A stretch of 33,746 bases of DNA from JAILLW01 sp045629045 (GTDB lineage Bacteria > Bacillota > Clostridia > Lachnospirales > Lachnospiraceae). The notes beneath the pieces are model-generated. The model was not told the origin of the DNA and did no database searches. It saw only the letters and a list, made by a program, of their open reading frames with translations. Shown here piece by piece: positions 15,341 through 23,626 of the stretch. The stretch is from assembly GCA_045629045.1 (NCBI GenBank), contig JAZQQM010000050.1, forward strand, positions 1 through 33,746. Reading direction: 5' to 3'. Numbering within the stretch: the stretch's first letter is position 1; every line of letters starts with the position of its first letter. Made by a program: the position numbers and the translations under genes.

Positions 15341-16891
15341 TTAGAACACCCCACTTGCAACATCCTTTAGCAATGCTACGATGTTCTCACTAAACAAACC
15401 AAAATACACCATAAGTACAATAAATACTCCGAAAGGAAGAAGCATCTTCCATCCGGGATCATGATATTTTTCTACAGAAGCAGGATTAAATCCCTTTTCA
15501 GGGAAGTATGCCCTAATAACAACCTGAAGCATATAAATAGCGGTAAGCAGTGCAGATATAAGAAGTGCACCTACACCAAAATAAGCAAATACATTGCCGG
15601 ACTCCGTGGCTGCAACGGCCAGATTCCATTTACTGATGAATCCGCATAGTCCCGGCACACCCATAAGTGCCAAAGAACTTATTGTAAACGCAGCAAAGGT
15701 AAAGGGCATCTTCTTGCCAAGGCCGTCCAGTTCGTATACATATTCTTTGCCGGTTCCCGTAATAACGGCGCCTGCGCAAAAGAAGGAACATATCTTCATA
15801 ACACCGTGGAACAGCATATGTGACAAGGCACCAACCATTCCTGCCGGAGTCATTATTAGGCATCCGAACAAAATGTATGACAAATTAGATACAGTCGAAT
15901 AAGCAAGTCTTCTTTTGAAATGACGTTCCCTTACTGCCTGTGAGCAACCGTAAACGATGGTAATCATTACAACCACCATAGGAATATACTGAGCAAAACT
16001 GCTCTTTAAAATATCGGTTCCGAAACTGTAATAAGTAATTCGCAAAATAGCAAAGGCACCTGACTTAACAACCGCAACCGCATGAAGCAGGGCCGTAACG
16101 GGAGTCGGTGCAACACCGGCCTTGGGAAGCCATGACTGAAGAGGACATACGGCAGCTTTAACACCAAAGCCGAAGAATCCGAACAGATAAATCAATCTGA
16201 TTAATGAAGCGGATGCTGAAGTTGCAGCTCCGGAAATAGTTCCCGCAGCAACATTTATTATTCCTGCTTCCTTATCGTAGTCAAGGATTCCGCCAAGTAC
16301 GAAATCAAGTGAATTTCCATAGTTACTTAAGAATACCAAGGTTACGAATCCAAAGGCCGCACCGCCCAACGAATAATACAAATAAGTACGGGTAGCAAGT
16401 GTGGCTTCTCTTGATAACGAAAAGATAATAAGAGGTACCGTAACCAGGGTTAACATCTCATAGAATATATACATAGTAAGCAGGTTAGATGCCGAAGCAA
16501 TACCCAATGTCACACCAAATGTAATGGTGTAAAATCCGAAGAATGTTGTTTCCTTGCAGGAATTCTCATTAGCCTCATGCTTCATATATTCAAATGCATA
16601 CAATGAAGCCAGGGGCCATAAAACAGAAATCAACCCTGCAAAAATAGAACCCATTCCGTCAAAGCCTACTGTAATTGTGAACTTTGATACAAAAGTAACA
16701 ATATCAATAGGACCGGAAGGTCTGTTAAATAAAATCGTAAAGGATAATACAGACGTAAGTATCGTAATAACTTCCGTATATACACACATATGCCCGCGCT
16801 TCTTAAAGGGGATAAAGAATATACTCGCACCGCCTAATATAGGAAGCAATATGAGGGCTACGTACCAAACGTTAGATAAATTTAAATTCAT
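15341..16891 (-). CDS. Mrp/complex I-type antiporter-like subunit, third in operon
   Basis: 516 residues with about 14 membrane segments. Conserved ion-path residues: Glu145 in FYEMLTLV, Lys245 in GFGVKAAVCPLQSWLPKAG, His270 in LLHAVAVV and Lys276. The signature WLPKAGVAPTPVTALLHA places it closer to NuoL/MrpA N-terminal modules than its neighbours. An unusual loop of about 40 residues before the TM7 lysine is rich in Gly, Ala and Ser. The start ATG 16891 overlaps the upstream stop (ATGA) and has GGAGGTG six bases before. It is expected to form one of the antiporter modules of the membrane complex encoded by this operon. Confidence 0.88.
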   Translation of the reverse strand: MNLNLSNVWYVALILLPILGGASIFFIPFKKRGHMCVYTEVITILTSVLSFTILFNRPSGPIDIVTFVSKFTITVGFDGMGSIFAGLISVLWPLASLYAFEYMKHEANENSCKETTFFGFYTITFGVTLGIASASNLLTMYIFYEMLTLVTVPLIIFSLSREATLATRTYLYYSLGGAAFGFVTLVFLSNYGNSLDFVLGGILDYDKEAGIINVAAGTISGAATSASASLIRLIYLFGFFGFGVKAAVCPLQSWLPKAGVAPTPVTALLHAVAVVKSGAFAILRITYYSFGTDILKSSFAQYIPMVVVMITIVYGCSQAVRERHFKRRLAYSTVSNLSYILFGCLIMTPAGMVGALSHMLFHGVMKICSFFCAGAVITGTGKEYVYELDGLGKKMPFTFAAFTISSLALMGVPGLCGFISKWNLAVAATESGNVFAYFGVGALLISALLTAIYMLQVVIRAYFPEKGFNPASVEKYHDPGWKMLLPFGVFIVLMVYFGLFSENIVALLKDVASGVF

Positions 16892-18384
16892 AGCAGCACC
16901 TCCGGGAATAATCCGATTACAATCGACAGAACTGTCATAATAATTATCGGAATAAGCATAATCAGTTTAGGTTCTTTCGCGACCTTATAAGCATGGAAAT
17001 TCTCGTCATCCTCCTCTGCTGCGGCAGCTTCCTCTTCAAAGGTATTCCCCGGAAGGAAACCGTTAATTGTAATGGGAAGCAGATAGCCTGCCGTAAGAAG
17101 CGCCGAAACCAGCAAAATAACAGGTCCGAGGATACTAAATACAGGCATTTTTACACTGAGTGCGCCCATACATAAATACCATTTGCTGACGAATCCGCCC
17201 ATTGGAGGAATTCCGATAAGTCCAAGCGAAACAAAGGTAAAGCACCAAAGCATAACAGGCATCTTCTTACCTATTCCGCGAAGCTGTGAAACTTTAGTAC
17301 ATCCGGTAATATATATAATTGCTCCCGCACACAGGAAAAGTGTAGACTTGATAAGCGCATGGGCAACCACGTGAAGCAGTGAGCCCTGCATTGAAGTATC
17401 ATTAATCATGAAGATACCGAACAAAATGTATGAAACCTGACTCACAGTCGAATAAGCAAGTCTCTTCTTTAATACCTTTTCCCTGTAAGCCAGCATTGAA
17501 CCCATAAACACAGTAATCAAACTAAGTATAAGCACTGTGGTCTGTACATAGGTGCCGCTGAAATTCTGTGGTCCGAAAACGAAGTAAATAACTCTTATAA
17601 TTCCCAGGACACCACCCTTTACAATAATTCCCGACAAAACTGCGGAAGCAGGTGCCGGTGCCACAGGATGTGCTGTAGGAAGCCAGCCGTGCATAGGGAA
17701 CATTCCGGCCTTAACCGAAAATCCGAGAATCATAAGCAACATCGAAACAAGAAGTACTGTAGGTAACCCGTTACCGCCCGATAATGTGGCAGCATCGATA
17801 ATTCCTTCTGCAGTAAATGTCATTGCCGGATCTGTAGCATACTGATGAACGAAATATAATCCGAAAAGCACCATATACGCACCGGCAAATGAATAGAATA
17901 AATATTTAAGAGATGCCATAATAGCTTCTCTTGACTGATTATGAAGAACCATGGCAAATGAGCCGATAGTCATGAATTCGTAAAAGGCATAATATGTAAC
18001 AAGATTGCCCGCAAAACATAATCCCATTAATACGCCAAGGACAATAATATATGTTCCGAAATATCTTTTATTATGTTCTTCATGCTTCATATATTCAAAG
18101 CTGAAGAATCCGGCAAGCGTCCATACTATTCCCATTATTCCCGCAAAAATCTGTCCGATTTTGTCAAGGCCGAAATATATGACAAGCGTGTCATTTAATC
18201 TAAAGAATTCGTATACGCTTTGTCCGCAGGTAAAAATACATAGGAATATAAGCACCAGTTCAAGGCACAAGGATGCACCGGTATAAATGCACATGGCCTT
18301 GCGGCTTATTGACTTTTCTTTAATTAACAGTAGTATTGCGCCCAAAATAATCGGGGCAAATACCGTAATTGTCAAAAGATTCAT
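16888..18384 (-). CDS. Mrp/complex I-type antiporter-like subunit, second in operon
   Basis: 498 residues with about 14 membrane segments. Key residues are Glu136 in FYEFMTIG, Lys225 in GFSVKAGMFPMHGWLPTAHP and Lys256 in IIVKGGVLG, the proton-path set of MrpD/NuoM-type proteins. An acidic cytosolic loop with EEEAAAAEEDDEN near residues 435-450 is unusual. The ribosome binding site AGAGG lies eight bases before ATG 18384, 17 bases after the preceding stop. Its end overlaps the next gene by four bases. It would be one of four pumping modules of the complex. Confidence 0.88.
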   Translation of the reverse strand: MNLLTITVFAPIILGAILLLIKEKSISRKAMCIYTGASLCLELVLIFLCIFTCGQSVYEFFRLNDTLVIYFGLDKIGQIFAGIMGIVWTLAGFFSFEYMKHEEHNKRYFGTYIIVLGVLMGLCFAGNLVTYYAFYEFMTIGSFAMVLHNQSREAIMASLKYLFYSFAGAYMVLFGLYFVHQYATDPAMTFTAEGIIDAATLSGGNGLPTVLLVSMLLMILGFSVKAGMFPMHGWLPTAHPVAPAPASAVLSGIIVKGGVLGIIRVIYFVFGPQNFSGTYVQTTVLILSLITVFMGSMLAYREKVLKKRLAYSTVSQVSYILFGIFMINDTSMQGSLLHVVAHALIKSTLFLCAGAIIYITGCTKVSQLRGIGKKMPVMLWCFTFVSLGLIGIPPMGGFVSKWYLCMGALSVKMPVFSILGPVILLVSALLTAGYLLPITINGFLPGNTFEEEAAAAEEDDENFHAYKVAKEPKLIMLIPIIIMTVLSIVIGLFPEVLL

Positions 18385-18401
18385 TACAATAACCTCTATC
18401 T

Positions 18402-19976
18402 TTACGAGAACATATCAATTCCCATTCTAATCCAATCAAGAACATAGTTAGAACAAATGCCCAGTGCCATGTTCAAAACAATAAAGAGCACGATTACAAT
18501 TCCGTATATCTTTTGGTCCTTAAAGAATATATAATCACGTTCCTCAACCACACCGTTAATACCGATTCTCGTTGCGGTAACTGTGTTGGTTTCAACATCT
18601 GCCTGTGCACGATTGGCACCCATCTTATTGGCAGGTGTATATATTCTAAGCACTGTTTTCATGAAGTAAACAGCATTAAGAATCGTACTTATTCCCAAAA
18701 CAATAAGTGCCGGGAACATCTTTGAATAATGGAGTGAAGCCGCAGCATCCATAAACTGAAGTTTGCTTATGAAACCCGAAAACAGCGGAATACCAACCAT
18801 GGACAGGGAACCCACGAGGAATCCCGCACCTGCTATCTTATTACGATGAGCAGAACCCGTAAGGTCTATAAAATGTCTCGAACCCCTGGAAACATCAGTA
18901 AGTCCGATTGCCGAAATGAACAGCATTGACTTGGTTGCCGCATGTGAAAGTATATGGAAAATCGATGCAACCATACCTGCTCTTGTACCCATACCAAAGC
19001 CCATGTAAATGTAACCGATCTGGGCAATTGATGAAAAGGCAATCATTCGTCGTATATCGTTTTCCCTTATTGCACTTACCGAACCGCTTATCATTGCAAC
19101 AAGACCGAATACAAACAATATATTAAGGAGCTTTGATGAAACAATAACATCAAAACCGATTACTCTGTAGAATATCTTAATAAGTAAAAAGATATAACCT
19201 TTTGATACAAGTGAGGACAAAATAGCGGCCGAAGATACGGTTGAATAGCCGTAAGCATCCGGCAGCCAGCTATGGAACGGGAACAGGGCGCTCTTAACGC
19301 AAAGTCCTGCCGTAAGCAAAGCTATTGCAACAAGAAGCGGTATCTGGAACTCCCCTGTGGTAATAATATTTGCCACTGCTTCTTTAATATTGCTCATAAG
19401 AAGATGACCTGTAATATCATAAGTCATCATTATTCCAAGAAGTAAAAGACCTGAACCCAGGAGAGACATAATCATATATCTTACCCCGGCTTCAATCGTT
19501 CTACCGTTCTCACGAATGATAATAAGACCTGCTGCCGCAATTGTATTTATTTCCACGAAAACATATGCCGTAAACAAGTCGTTGGTATAAACCAATGCCA
19601 ATAGCGAACTAAACAGCAGATTAATCAGTACGTAGTACAAAAATTCCTTCTTAGGATTAACTTCGTCCTTCATCTTGTGGCGTCCGCCGAGAATCGACAG
19701 AAGCATGATAATACTAAAGAACGTAGCCATAAAGGTTTCAAGTACGCCAAATCTAAGTTCATTACCCCAGGGTGCAGGTACAATACCCATTACGAAAACC
19801 ACGGATGAACCAAGTGACAGCGAATACAAAAATGACATTACCGACATAACAAGTACAGAAACTACAAGGCATATATTAAGTGCTCGTGCTGCCTTACGCG
19901 GAAGGCCTGAACTTATGATGGCAGCGAACATGCATGCCAATATTGAAATTGCCGGGAAATTCCGAACGAACTCCAT
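18402..19976 (-). CDS. mrpD: MrpD-type antiporter-like subunit, first of four in operon
   Basis: 524 residues, about 14 membrane segments. Glu142 in FVEINTIAA (TM5), Lys228 in LCVKSALFPFHSWLPDAY (TM7) and Lys259 in LVSKGYIF match the residues essential in Mrp and complex I antiporter modules. Position directly after mrpC is where mrpD (or mbhH) normally lies, so the symbol is given on context; its low-complexity C-terminal loop (NGVVEERDYIFFKDQKIYG) is atypical. The start ATG 19976 overlaps the mrpC stop by one base (TAATG) with AAGGAGG upstream. It works in the cytoplasmic membrane in cation/proton exchange or as a proton channel of a larger machine. Confidence 0.85.
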   Translation of the reverse strand: MEFVRNFPAISILACMFAAIISSGLPRKAARALNICLVVSVLVMSVMSFLYSLSLGSSVVFVMGIVPAPWGNELRFGVLETFMATFFSIIMLLSILGGRHKMKDEVNPKKEFLYYVLINLLFSSLLALVYTNDLFTAYVFVEINTIAAAGLIIIRENGRTIEAGVRYMIMSLLGSGLLLLGIMMTYDITGHLLMSNIKEAVANIITTGEFQIPLLVAIALLTAGLCVKSALFPFHSWLPDAYGYSTVSSAAILSSLVSKGYIFLLIKIFYRVIGFDVIVSSKLLNILFVFGLVAMISGSVSAIRENDIRRMIAFSSIAQIGYIYMGFGMGTRAGMVASIFHILSHAATKSMLFISAIGLTDVSRGSRHFIDLTGSAHRNKIAGAGFLVGSLSMVGIPLFSGFISKLQFMDAAASLHYSKMFPALIVLGISTILNAVYFMKTVLRIYTPANKMGANRAQADVETNTVTATRIGINGVVEERDYIFFKDQKIYGIVIVLFIVLNMALGICSNYVLDWIRMGIDMFS

Positions 19977-20350
19977 TACAGTCCCTCCTTCTTTAATTGC
20001 ATTGATATCTCATCCAGATTAAGAGTGTGATATCTTTTGTACAGTCTTATGGTCAATGACAGCATAAGCGCCGTAACCGAAACAGATACAACGATACCCG
20101 TAAGTACAAGTCCCGCAGGTACAGGATTAATATAGGCATCCACAGACTGTACGCCGTCTACGACGATAGGTGCCACATGATTCTCAATATATCCTTTTTC
20201 GGCAAGGAACAAATACATTCCCGAATCCATAATATTAAGACCGATAATTTTCTTAATTAAATTAGGCTGAAGAAGCAGATTTGCAAACCCTATACAGAAC
20301 AAAATGAGTGCAACGGCTTCAACATAATTGGCAAGTAAATTAGGACCCAT
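19976..20350 (-). CDS. mrpC: MrpC / NuoK-like subunit
   Basis: 124 residues from ATG 20350, which has AGGAGG eight bases upstream; the longer frame that begins at 20389 lies inside the preceding gene. Three membrane segments of NuoK/MnhC type: IGLNIMDSGMYLFL in the second helix and NPVPAGLVLTGIVVSVSVTAL in the third, where MrpC proteins have the P-x-x-x-LVLT motif. A loop between them (IENHVAPIVVDGVQSVDAY) is longer than usual. Small subunit at the interface between the antiporter modules and the rest of the complex. It is coupled at both ends to its neighbours. Confidence 0.88.
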   Translation of the reverse strand: MGPNLLANYVEAVALILFCIGFANLLLQPNLIKKIIGLNIMDSGMYLFLAEKGYIENHVAPIVVDGVQSVDAYINPVPAGLVLTGIVVSVSVTALMLSLTIRLYKRYHTLNLDEISMQLKKEGL

Positions 20351-20351
20351 C

Positions 20352-21365
20352 TTATAACCCTCCTCTTCTGAACAAAGCGTAGAAGGCATACATGGTACAG
20401 GCTACTTCGATACCTACCGCAATATCAATGGGAAGGATAATACCGCCTGATAAAATGTGCCCTGCAATACCAAGAGGAATATGGTTTTTAATTCCGTTGG
20501 CACCTGTTAAATAAAAATATGTTCCGATACAGCCATACATACAAAGGGCTGTTATTTTAGCAACTTTATAAACACTTTCGTCAAAGAATTTCTGTGTCTT
20601 TTTAAATCCGAACGCGCTTACGAAAAGAATCATTCCCGCGCCCAATATAGCACCGCCGGAGAAACCGCCTCCCGGAGATAACTGGCCGTTAAGAATAATA
20701 TAAATTCCGAAAATGAAAATAATCGGGCACAAAACCTTCGCAACTGTCTGAAGAATATCATCATTCTTAGGTTCATATCTTCTGTCTATATCAGCCTTTT
20801 TTAATATACGTTCATCAAGCATGAGCATAATCATTACACAACAGGTTGCAATAAAAAGAACATTAGTCTCGCCAAAAGTATCAAAAGCTCTGTAGGTAAG
20901 AATCATTCCGGCCACTATGTTTGTGGCACCTGTTTCCTGCAGACCCTGTTCAATATATCTTTGTGAAACGACACTTGAATTGGCTGGTGTATCGGGGCTT
21001 CCCGACTTGGGCAAATACGAAACAGTAAATACGAGTGCAAGAGCAAGGCCTATACAGAACAAAACTGCCGCAACCTTATATACCCATCCGAAAGCTTTAA
21101 GTGACATATTATGAGAAGTGTCATATACGTCATAAATAACCTTGGTCTTCTCAATCTTCAACTCTGCCGGGGTAGGTTCCTTCTTAATGTGATCTTCATA
21201 TGCACGTTTCATATAAAGATTCTCTAACAATAGATCATCCTCACCCGAAAGATATTTCTTTAATTTGGAAGTTTTTTCGGCTTTAACCTGAACAGTGCCT
21301 TGTTCTACCGGAGAATTAACCGCATTATTATTGGAAAGGAGTGCATTGATTTCGTCTTGATTCAT
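20352..21365 (-). CDS. mrpB: Fused MbhE-like / MrpB subunit with a soluble N-terminal extension
   Basis: 337 residues in three parts. Residues 1-85 are soluble and charged, and begin MNQDEINALLSNN, strikingly like the CheY-P-binding tip of FliM/FliY (SQDEIDALLNG). Residues about 90-190 carry two or more helices and ATNIVAGMILTYRAFDTFGETNVLF, the mark of MbhE and of the last part of MrpA. Residues about 205-337 form an MnhB domain with LSPGGGFSGG. So two subunits that are separate in Mbh are joined here. The start is firm: ATG 21365 has AAGGAGG eight bases upstream and directly follows the DUF4040 stop. The N-terminal extension is not a normal feature of the families; the link to chemotaxis is inference only. 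Confidence 0.85.
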   Translation of the reverse strand: MNQDEINALLSNNNAVNSPVEQGTVQVKAEKTSKLKKYLSGEDDLLLENLYMKRAYEDHIKKEPTPAELKIEKTKVIYDVYDTSHNMSLKAFGWVYKVAAVLFCIGLALALVFTVSYLPKSGSPDTPANSSVVSQRYIEQGLQETGATNIVAGMILTYRAFDTFGETNVLFIATCCVMIMLMLDERILKKADIDRRYEPKNDDILQTVAKVLCPIIFIFGIYIILNGQLSPGGGFSGGAILGAGMILFVSAFGFKKTQKFFDESVYKVAKITALCMYGCIGTYFYLTGANGIKNHIPLGIAGHILSGGIILPIDIAVGIEVACTMYAFYALFRRGGL

Positions 21366-21686
21366 TTATGCTTCCTCCTTCATAACATTATTTTTCGAAG
21401 CTTCATCAGTTTCGTTTTCATCATCGGTCGGTTCTTCATCCTCGGGATTATTAAGCACACCATGAATTTTCTTAAGTGTAATAAAGAAAAGAATCGAAGT
21501 GACACCTGCGCCTACGGCAGCCTCCGTAATAGCAAGGTCCGGCGACTCAAGAAGCACCCAGATAATACTCATAATCAGGCTGTATGCCATGAATATAAGA
21601 ATTGAATTAAGAAGGTTTTTTGATAATGTAACCGAAATTGCACATACTATTAAGATTGCAAGCAGGATGTACATAAAAGTATTCAT
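21366..21686 (-). CDS. DUF4040 subunit (MbhD-like, MrpA C-terminal equivalent)
   Basis: 106 residues with three membrane segments and the signature ESPDLAITEAAVGAGVTSI, which is the core of the DUF4040 domain found as MbhD or at the end of MrpA. The C-terminal 30 residues are a strongly acidic cytosolic tail (EDEEPTDDENETDE). In Mrp antiporters this domain is fused to a NuoL-like part; here it is free, as in Mbh/Mbs complexes. The start ATG 21686 overlaps the mrpG stop by one base with GAGGAGG upstream, and the stop is immediately followed by the mrpB start. Confidence 0.88.
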   Translation of the reverse strand: MNTFMYILLAILIVCAISVTLSKNLLNSILIFMAYSLIMSIIWVLLESPDLAITEAAVGAGVTSILFFITLKKIHGVLNNPEDEEPTDDENETDEASKNNVMKEEA

Positions 21687-22090
21687 TATTCACCCTCCTC
21701 TTCTCGAAGCGATTCCGCTACGCTTTCTTCCGTCTTGGTATCAATATATTCAGCGATTTCCTCACCGATTTGAACATCAACATATTTGTTTATTTCTTCG
21801 TCTGTTGCCGCTTCAAGACGACTTATTAAGTGTGTGGCCGTAGGAGAAGCAAACCACAAAAACATAATTACGAGTAAAAGTTTAGCCGATGTATAATTCC
21901 ATCCGCTAATGAGCATCAAGCCAAAAAGACACATAAAAATACCAAGTGTATCCCCCATGCCGGCTGCATGCATACGATTAAGAATAAACTTATACTTGGT
22001 AAATCCTACTATCTGAAATAAGAAGATTAACAATCCAAGGAACATAATTATAAGACCAAGAATTGTTGTTACTGTAGATAAAATCGACAT
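21686..22090 (-). CDS. mrpG: MrpG subunit
   Basis: 134 residues. Three membrane segments and the MnhG/PhaG signature RMHAAGMGDTLG at the start of the second helix, followed by SPTATHLISR. Family members are about 100-130 residues; the extra C-terminal 40 residues are acidic and helical (EEINKYVDVQIGEEIAEY), resembling the acidic tail of the next subunit. Small structural subunit of the cation-proton antiporter. ATG 22090 has AAGGAGG seven to eight bases before it and lies two bases after the mrpF stop. Confidence 0.88.
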   Translation of the reverse strand: MSILSTVTTILGLIIMFLGLLIFLFQIVGFTKYKFILNRMHAAGMGDTLGIFMCLFGLMLISGWNYTSAKLLLVIMFLWFASPTATHLISRLEAATDEEINKYVDVQIGEEIAEYIDTKTEESVAESLREEEGE

Positions 22091-22092
22091 TT

Positions 22093-22428
22093 CTAGGCCT
22101 CCTTACTTTCTTGATTTTCACAGTCTTTTATCTGTTCGTCATGTCGCTTATGTTCCAGATACACGCCCATATACACTTTGCAAAGTACCACAACCGCCAG
22201 GAAACTTATCATGGCATAAAGCACGCAAATATCAGCCAGATATCCTTCCTGCTCTTTAACGGCAAGTATTGCGATTATTACCATAACCATGGTTCCCATC
22301 ATATTTACGCACACGATTCTGTCTGCGACCCTAGGACCGATTACGGCCCTTAATAAACATATAAGCACGAAGATTGCAAGGATAACCAGAACCACCGTAA
22401 GAATACTGTTCGTAACTTCATTAAGCAT
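22093..22428 (-). CDS. mrpF: MrpF subunit
   Basis: 111 residues from ATG 22428, chosen because TAAGGAGG lies nine bases upstream; the open frame extends further to 22482 but only inside mrpE. Three membrane segments with the MnhF signature AVIGPRVADRIVCVNMMGT in the first loop and second helix. The C-terminal tail (HKRHDEQIKDCENQESKEA) is charged and cytosolic. It overlaps the end of mrpE by eight bases, so translation is coupled. Small subunit of the Mrp-type complex. Confidence 0.9.
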   Translation of the reverse strand: MLNEVTNSILTVVLVILAIFVLICLLRAVIGPRVADRIVCVNMMGTMVMVIIAILAVKEQEGYLADICVLYAMISFLAVVVLCKVYMGVYLEHKRHDEQIKDCENQESKEA

Positions 22429-22942
22429 TTTCAGTTTCCTCCTTATCTTCCAATTTACGTTCGGAATTCTTGACTCCCGCATTTTCTATCTTCATAAGAA
22501 GTTCTTCAAAAATAAAATTGCCTTCATCCTCAACACTTAAGGAATCATCAACCGCATGAATGATAAGTTCGTCTTCAATAAGACTTATAGTAATTGTACC
22601 GGGAGTAAGAGTAATTGAATTGGCAAGCAGAACTCTGCACACCTTTGATTTAAGACGTGTTCGGTATCTGAAAATTGTCGGATGTAGCTCATATTCCTGT
22701 TTGACAACAATAAACTTGGCCATGACAACATTGGCCTTTATGATTTCCCAAATAAGGACAAAACAGTAACCCAAAAACAGGAAGAAACGTTTGCAAAGCG
22801 TAATGTCCTTCCTTAAGCTAAAGTCCATGAATTTACACGTAAATGCGTATATCAAAGCGGAAATGGCTATACCGAAAAGCGCTATTTCAAGCGTCAACTG
22901 ACCATTAAATATGACCCATAAAATAAAAAACAGAATATACAT
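22421..22942 (-). CDS. mrpE: MrpE subunit, first gene of the operon
   Basis: 173 residues. Two N-terminal membrane segments (FFILWVIFNGQLTLE), a basic loop, a third around FLGYCFVLIWEIIKAN, then a soluble domain with RVLLANSITLTPGTITISL, the conserved core of MnhE/MrpE. The last 25 residues are highly charged. It opens the ten-gene operon: the promoter lies about 65 bases upstream and a hairpin sits directly before the ribosome binding site (GGGAG). MrpE helps assembly and activity of Mrp complexes and corresponds to MbhA in Mbh. Confidence 0.88.
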   Translation of the reverse strand: MYILFFILWVIFNGQLTLEIALFGIAISALIYAFTCKFMDFSLRKDITLCKRFFLFLGYCFVLIWEIIKANVVMAKFIVVKQEYELHPTIFRYRTRLKSKVCRVLLANSITLTPGTITISLIEDELIIHAVDDSLSVEDEGNFIFEELLMKIENAGVKNSERKLEDKEETENA

Positions 22943-22954
22943 TTTAATCTCCCA

Positions 22955-22973
22955 TGACTTACTTCGTAAGTCA
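22955..22973 (-). promoter_or_regulatory. Leader hairpin in front of the mrp operon
   Basis: TGACTTAC and GTAAGTCA pair over eight bases around a three-base loop, 12 bases upstream of the mrpE start codon and next to its ribosome binding site. No T-run follows, so it is not a terminator; it could influence translation or mRNA stability (inference). Confidence 0.45.
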
Positions 22974-23007
22974 CTACCGATATAAATTCACACAAATAAA
23001 CGGCTAC

Positions 23008-23036
23008 ATTATACACCCTTTTTCTATAATTTACAA
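23008..23036 (-). promoter_or_regulatory. Sigma-A promoter of the mrp operon
   Basis: On the minus strand TTGTAA (23036-23031) and TATAAT (23013-23008) with a 17-base spacer, and TG one base before the -10 (extended). It lies 65 bases upstream of mrpE. The rest of the 22943-23253 gap holds the leader hairpin and AT-rich sequence with nothing else recognised. Confidence 0.72.
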
Positions 23037-23253
23037 AGTGTATAAATGCTCACACATTTCCTCTCTTTTTTATACAAACAAGTAAACAATCTGTTAATAT
23101 ACATGATTTTACTTGCCAACCAACTTGGTTTTATGCTATATTCCACCTTACAACGTAGGTTTCACGTTTCAATTTTCTTATTTTCAAAGAACGAGTCATT
23201 TCAGACTCAACATTCCAATTCTTACATTTTATGTTAGCAAAGGAGGGATTCTT

Positions 23254-23622
23254 ATTTTCCATACTAATCTTTGTACTATCTATGACGAACTGACTACTCT
23301 TATTTTTGAGACCAAAGAAACTTTGTCCAGACTTCCCCTCGGGACTTTGGAAGTCGTATTCGACGGCAAATATGAGAAATGGTATCACTACCATGACGGA
23401 CAGCTTGACTACATCAAAAAGTCAAATCGTTCTCTTGCGGAACAACTGGCATACAAAAAATACCTTTCCGATTCCCTTAACAGTCTGATTGCCGAAAAAG
23501 AAAGTCTTGATACCTATTTCCAAAAGTATGATTCCATCCTGAATCAAAAAGAAAGACCCCGTAAAAATACGGAGTCTTACTCTCAATTGTTATCTGATTA
23601 TCTCAAAGCCGAAAGCATTTAG
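23254..23622 (+). pseudogene. N-terminal fragment of a Lachnospiraceae nuclease-like protein
   Basis: The convincing part of this frame starts near 23263 and encodes about 115 residues: LCTIYDELTTLIFETKE, LPLGTLEVVFDGKYEKWYHY, and NRSLAEQLAYKKYLSDSL. I associate this combination (GTL..x..GKYxKWY, then LAxKKYL) with the first third of roughly 300-350-residue proteins in Lachnospiraceae that carry a nuclease-like C-terminal domain; that domain is missing here. No in-frame ATG, GTG or TTG follows the good ribosome binding site (AGGAGG, 23241-23246): the codon at the right distance is ATT at 23254. The only in-frame ATG (23113) is far upstream of it with unnatural sequence between. A lost start codon and lost C-terminus suggest a decayed gene; an ATT start is the alternative. 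It converges with the surface-protein gene, four bases apart. Confidence 0.45.
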
Positions 23623-23626
23623 TTAA

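Noticed and set aside
22955..22973. Leader hairpin of the mrp operon as a terminator/attenuator
   Set aside because: No T-run on the transcript side, so attenuation is not supported; kept only as a hairpin of unknown effect.
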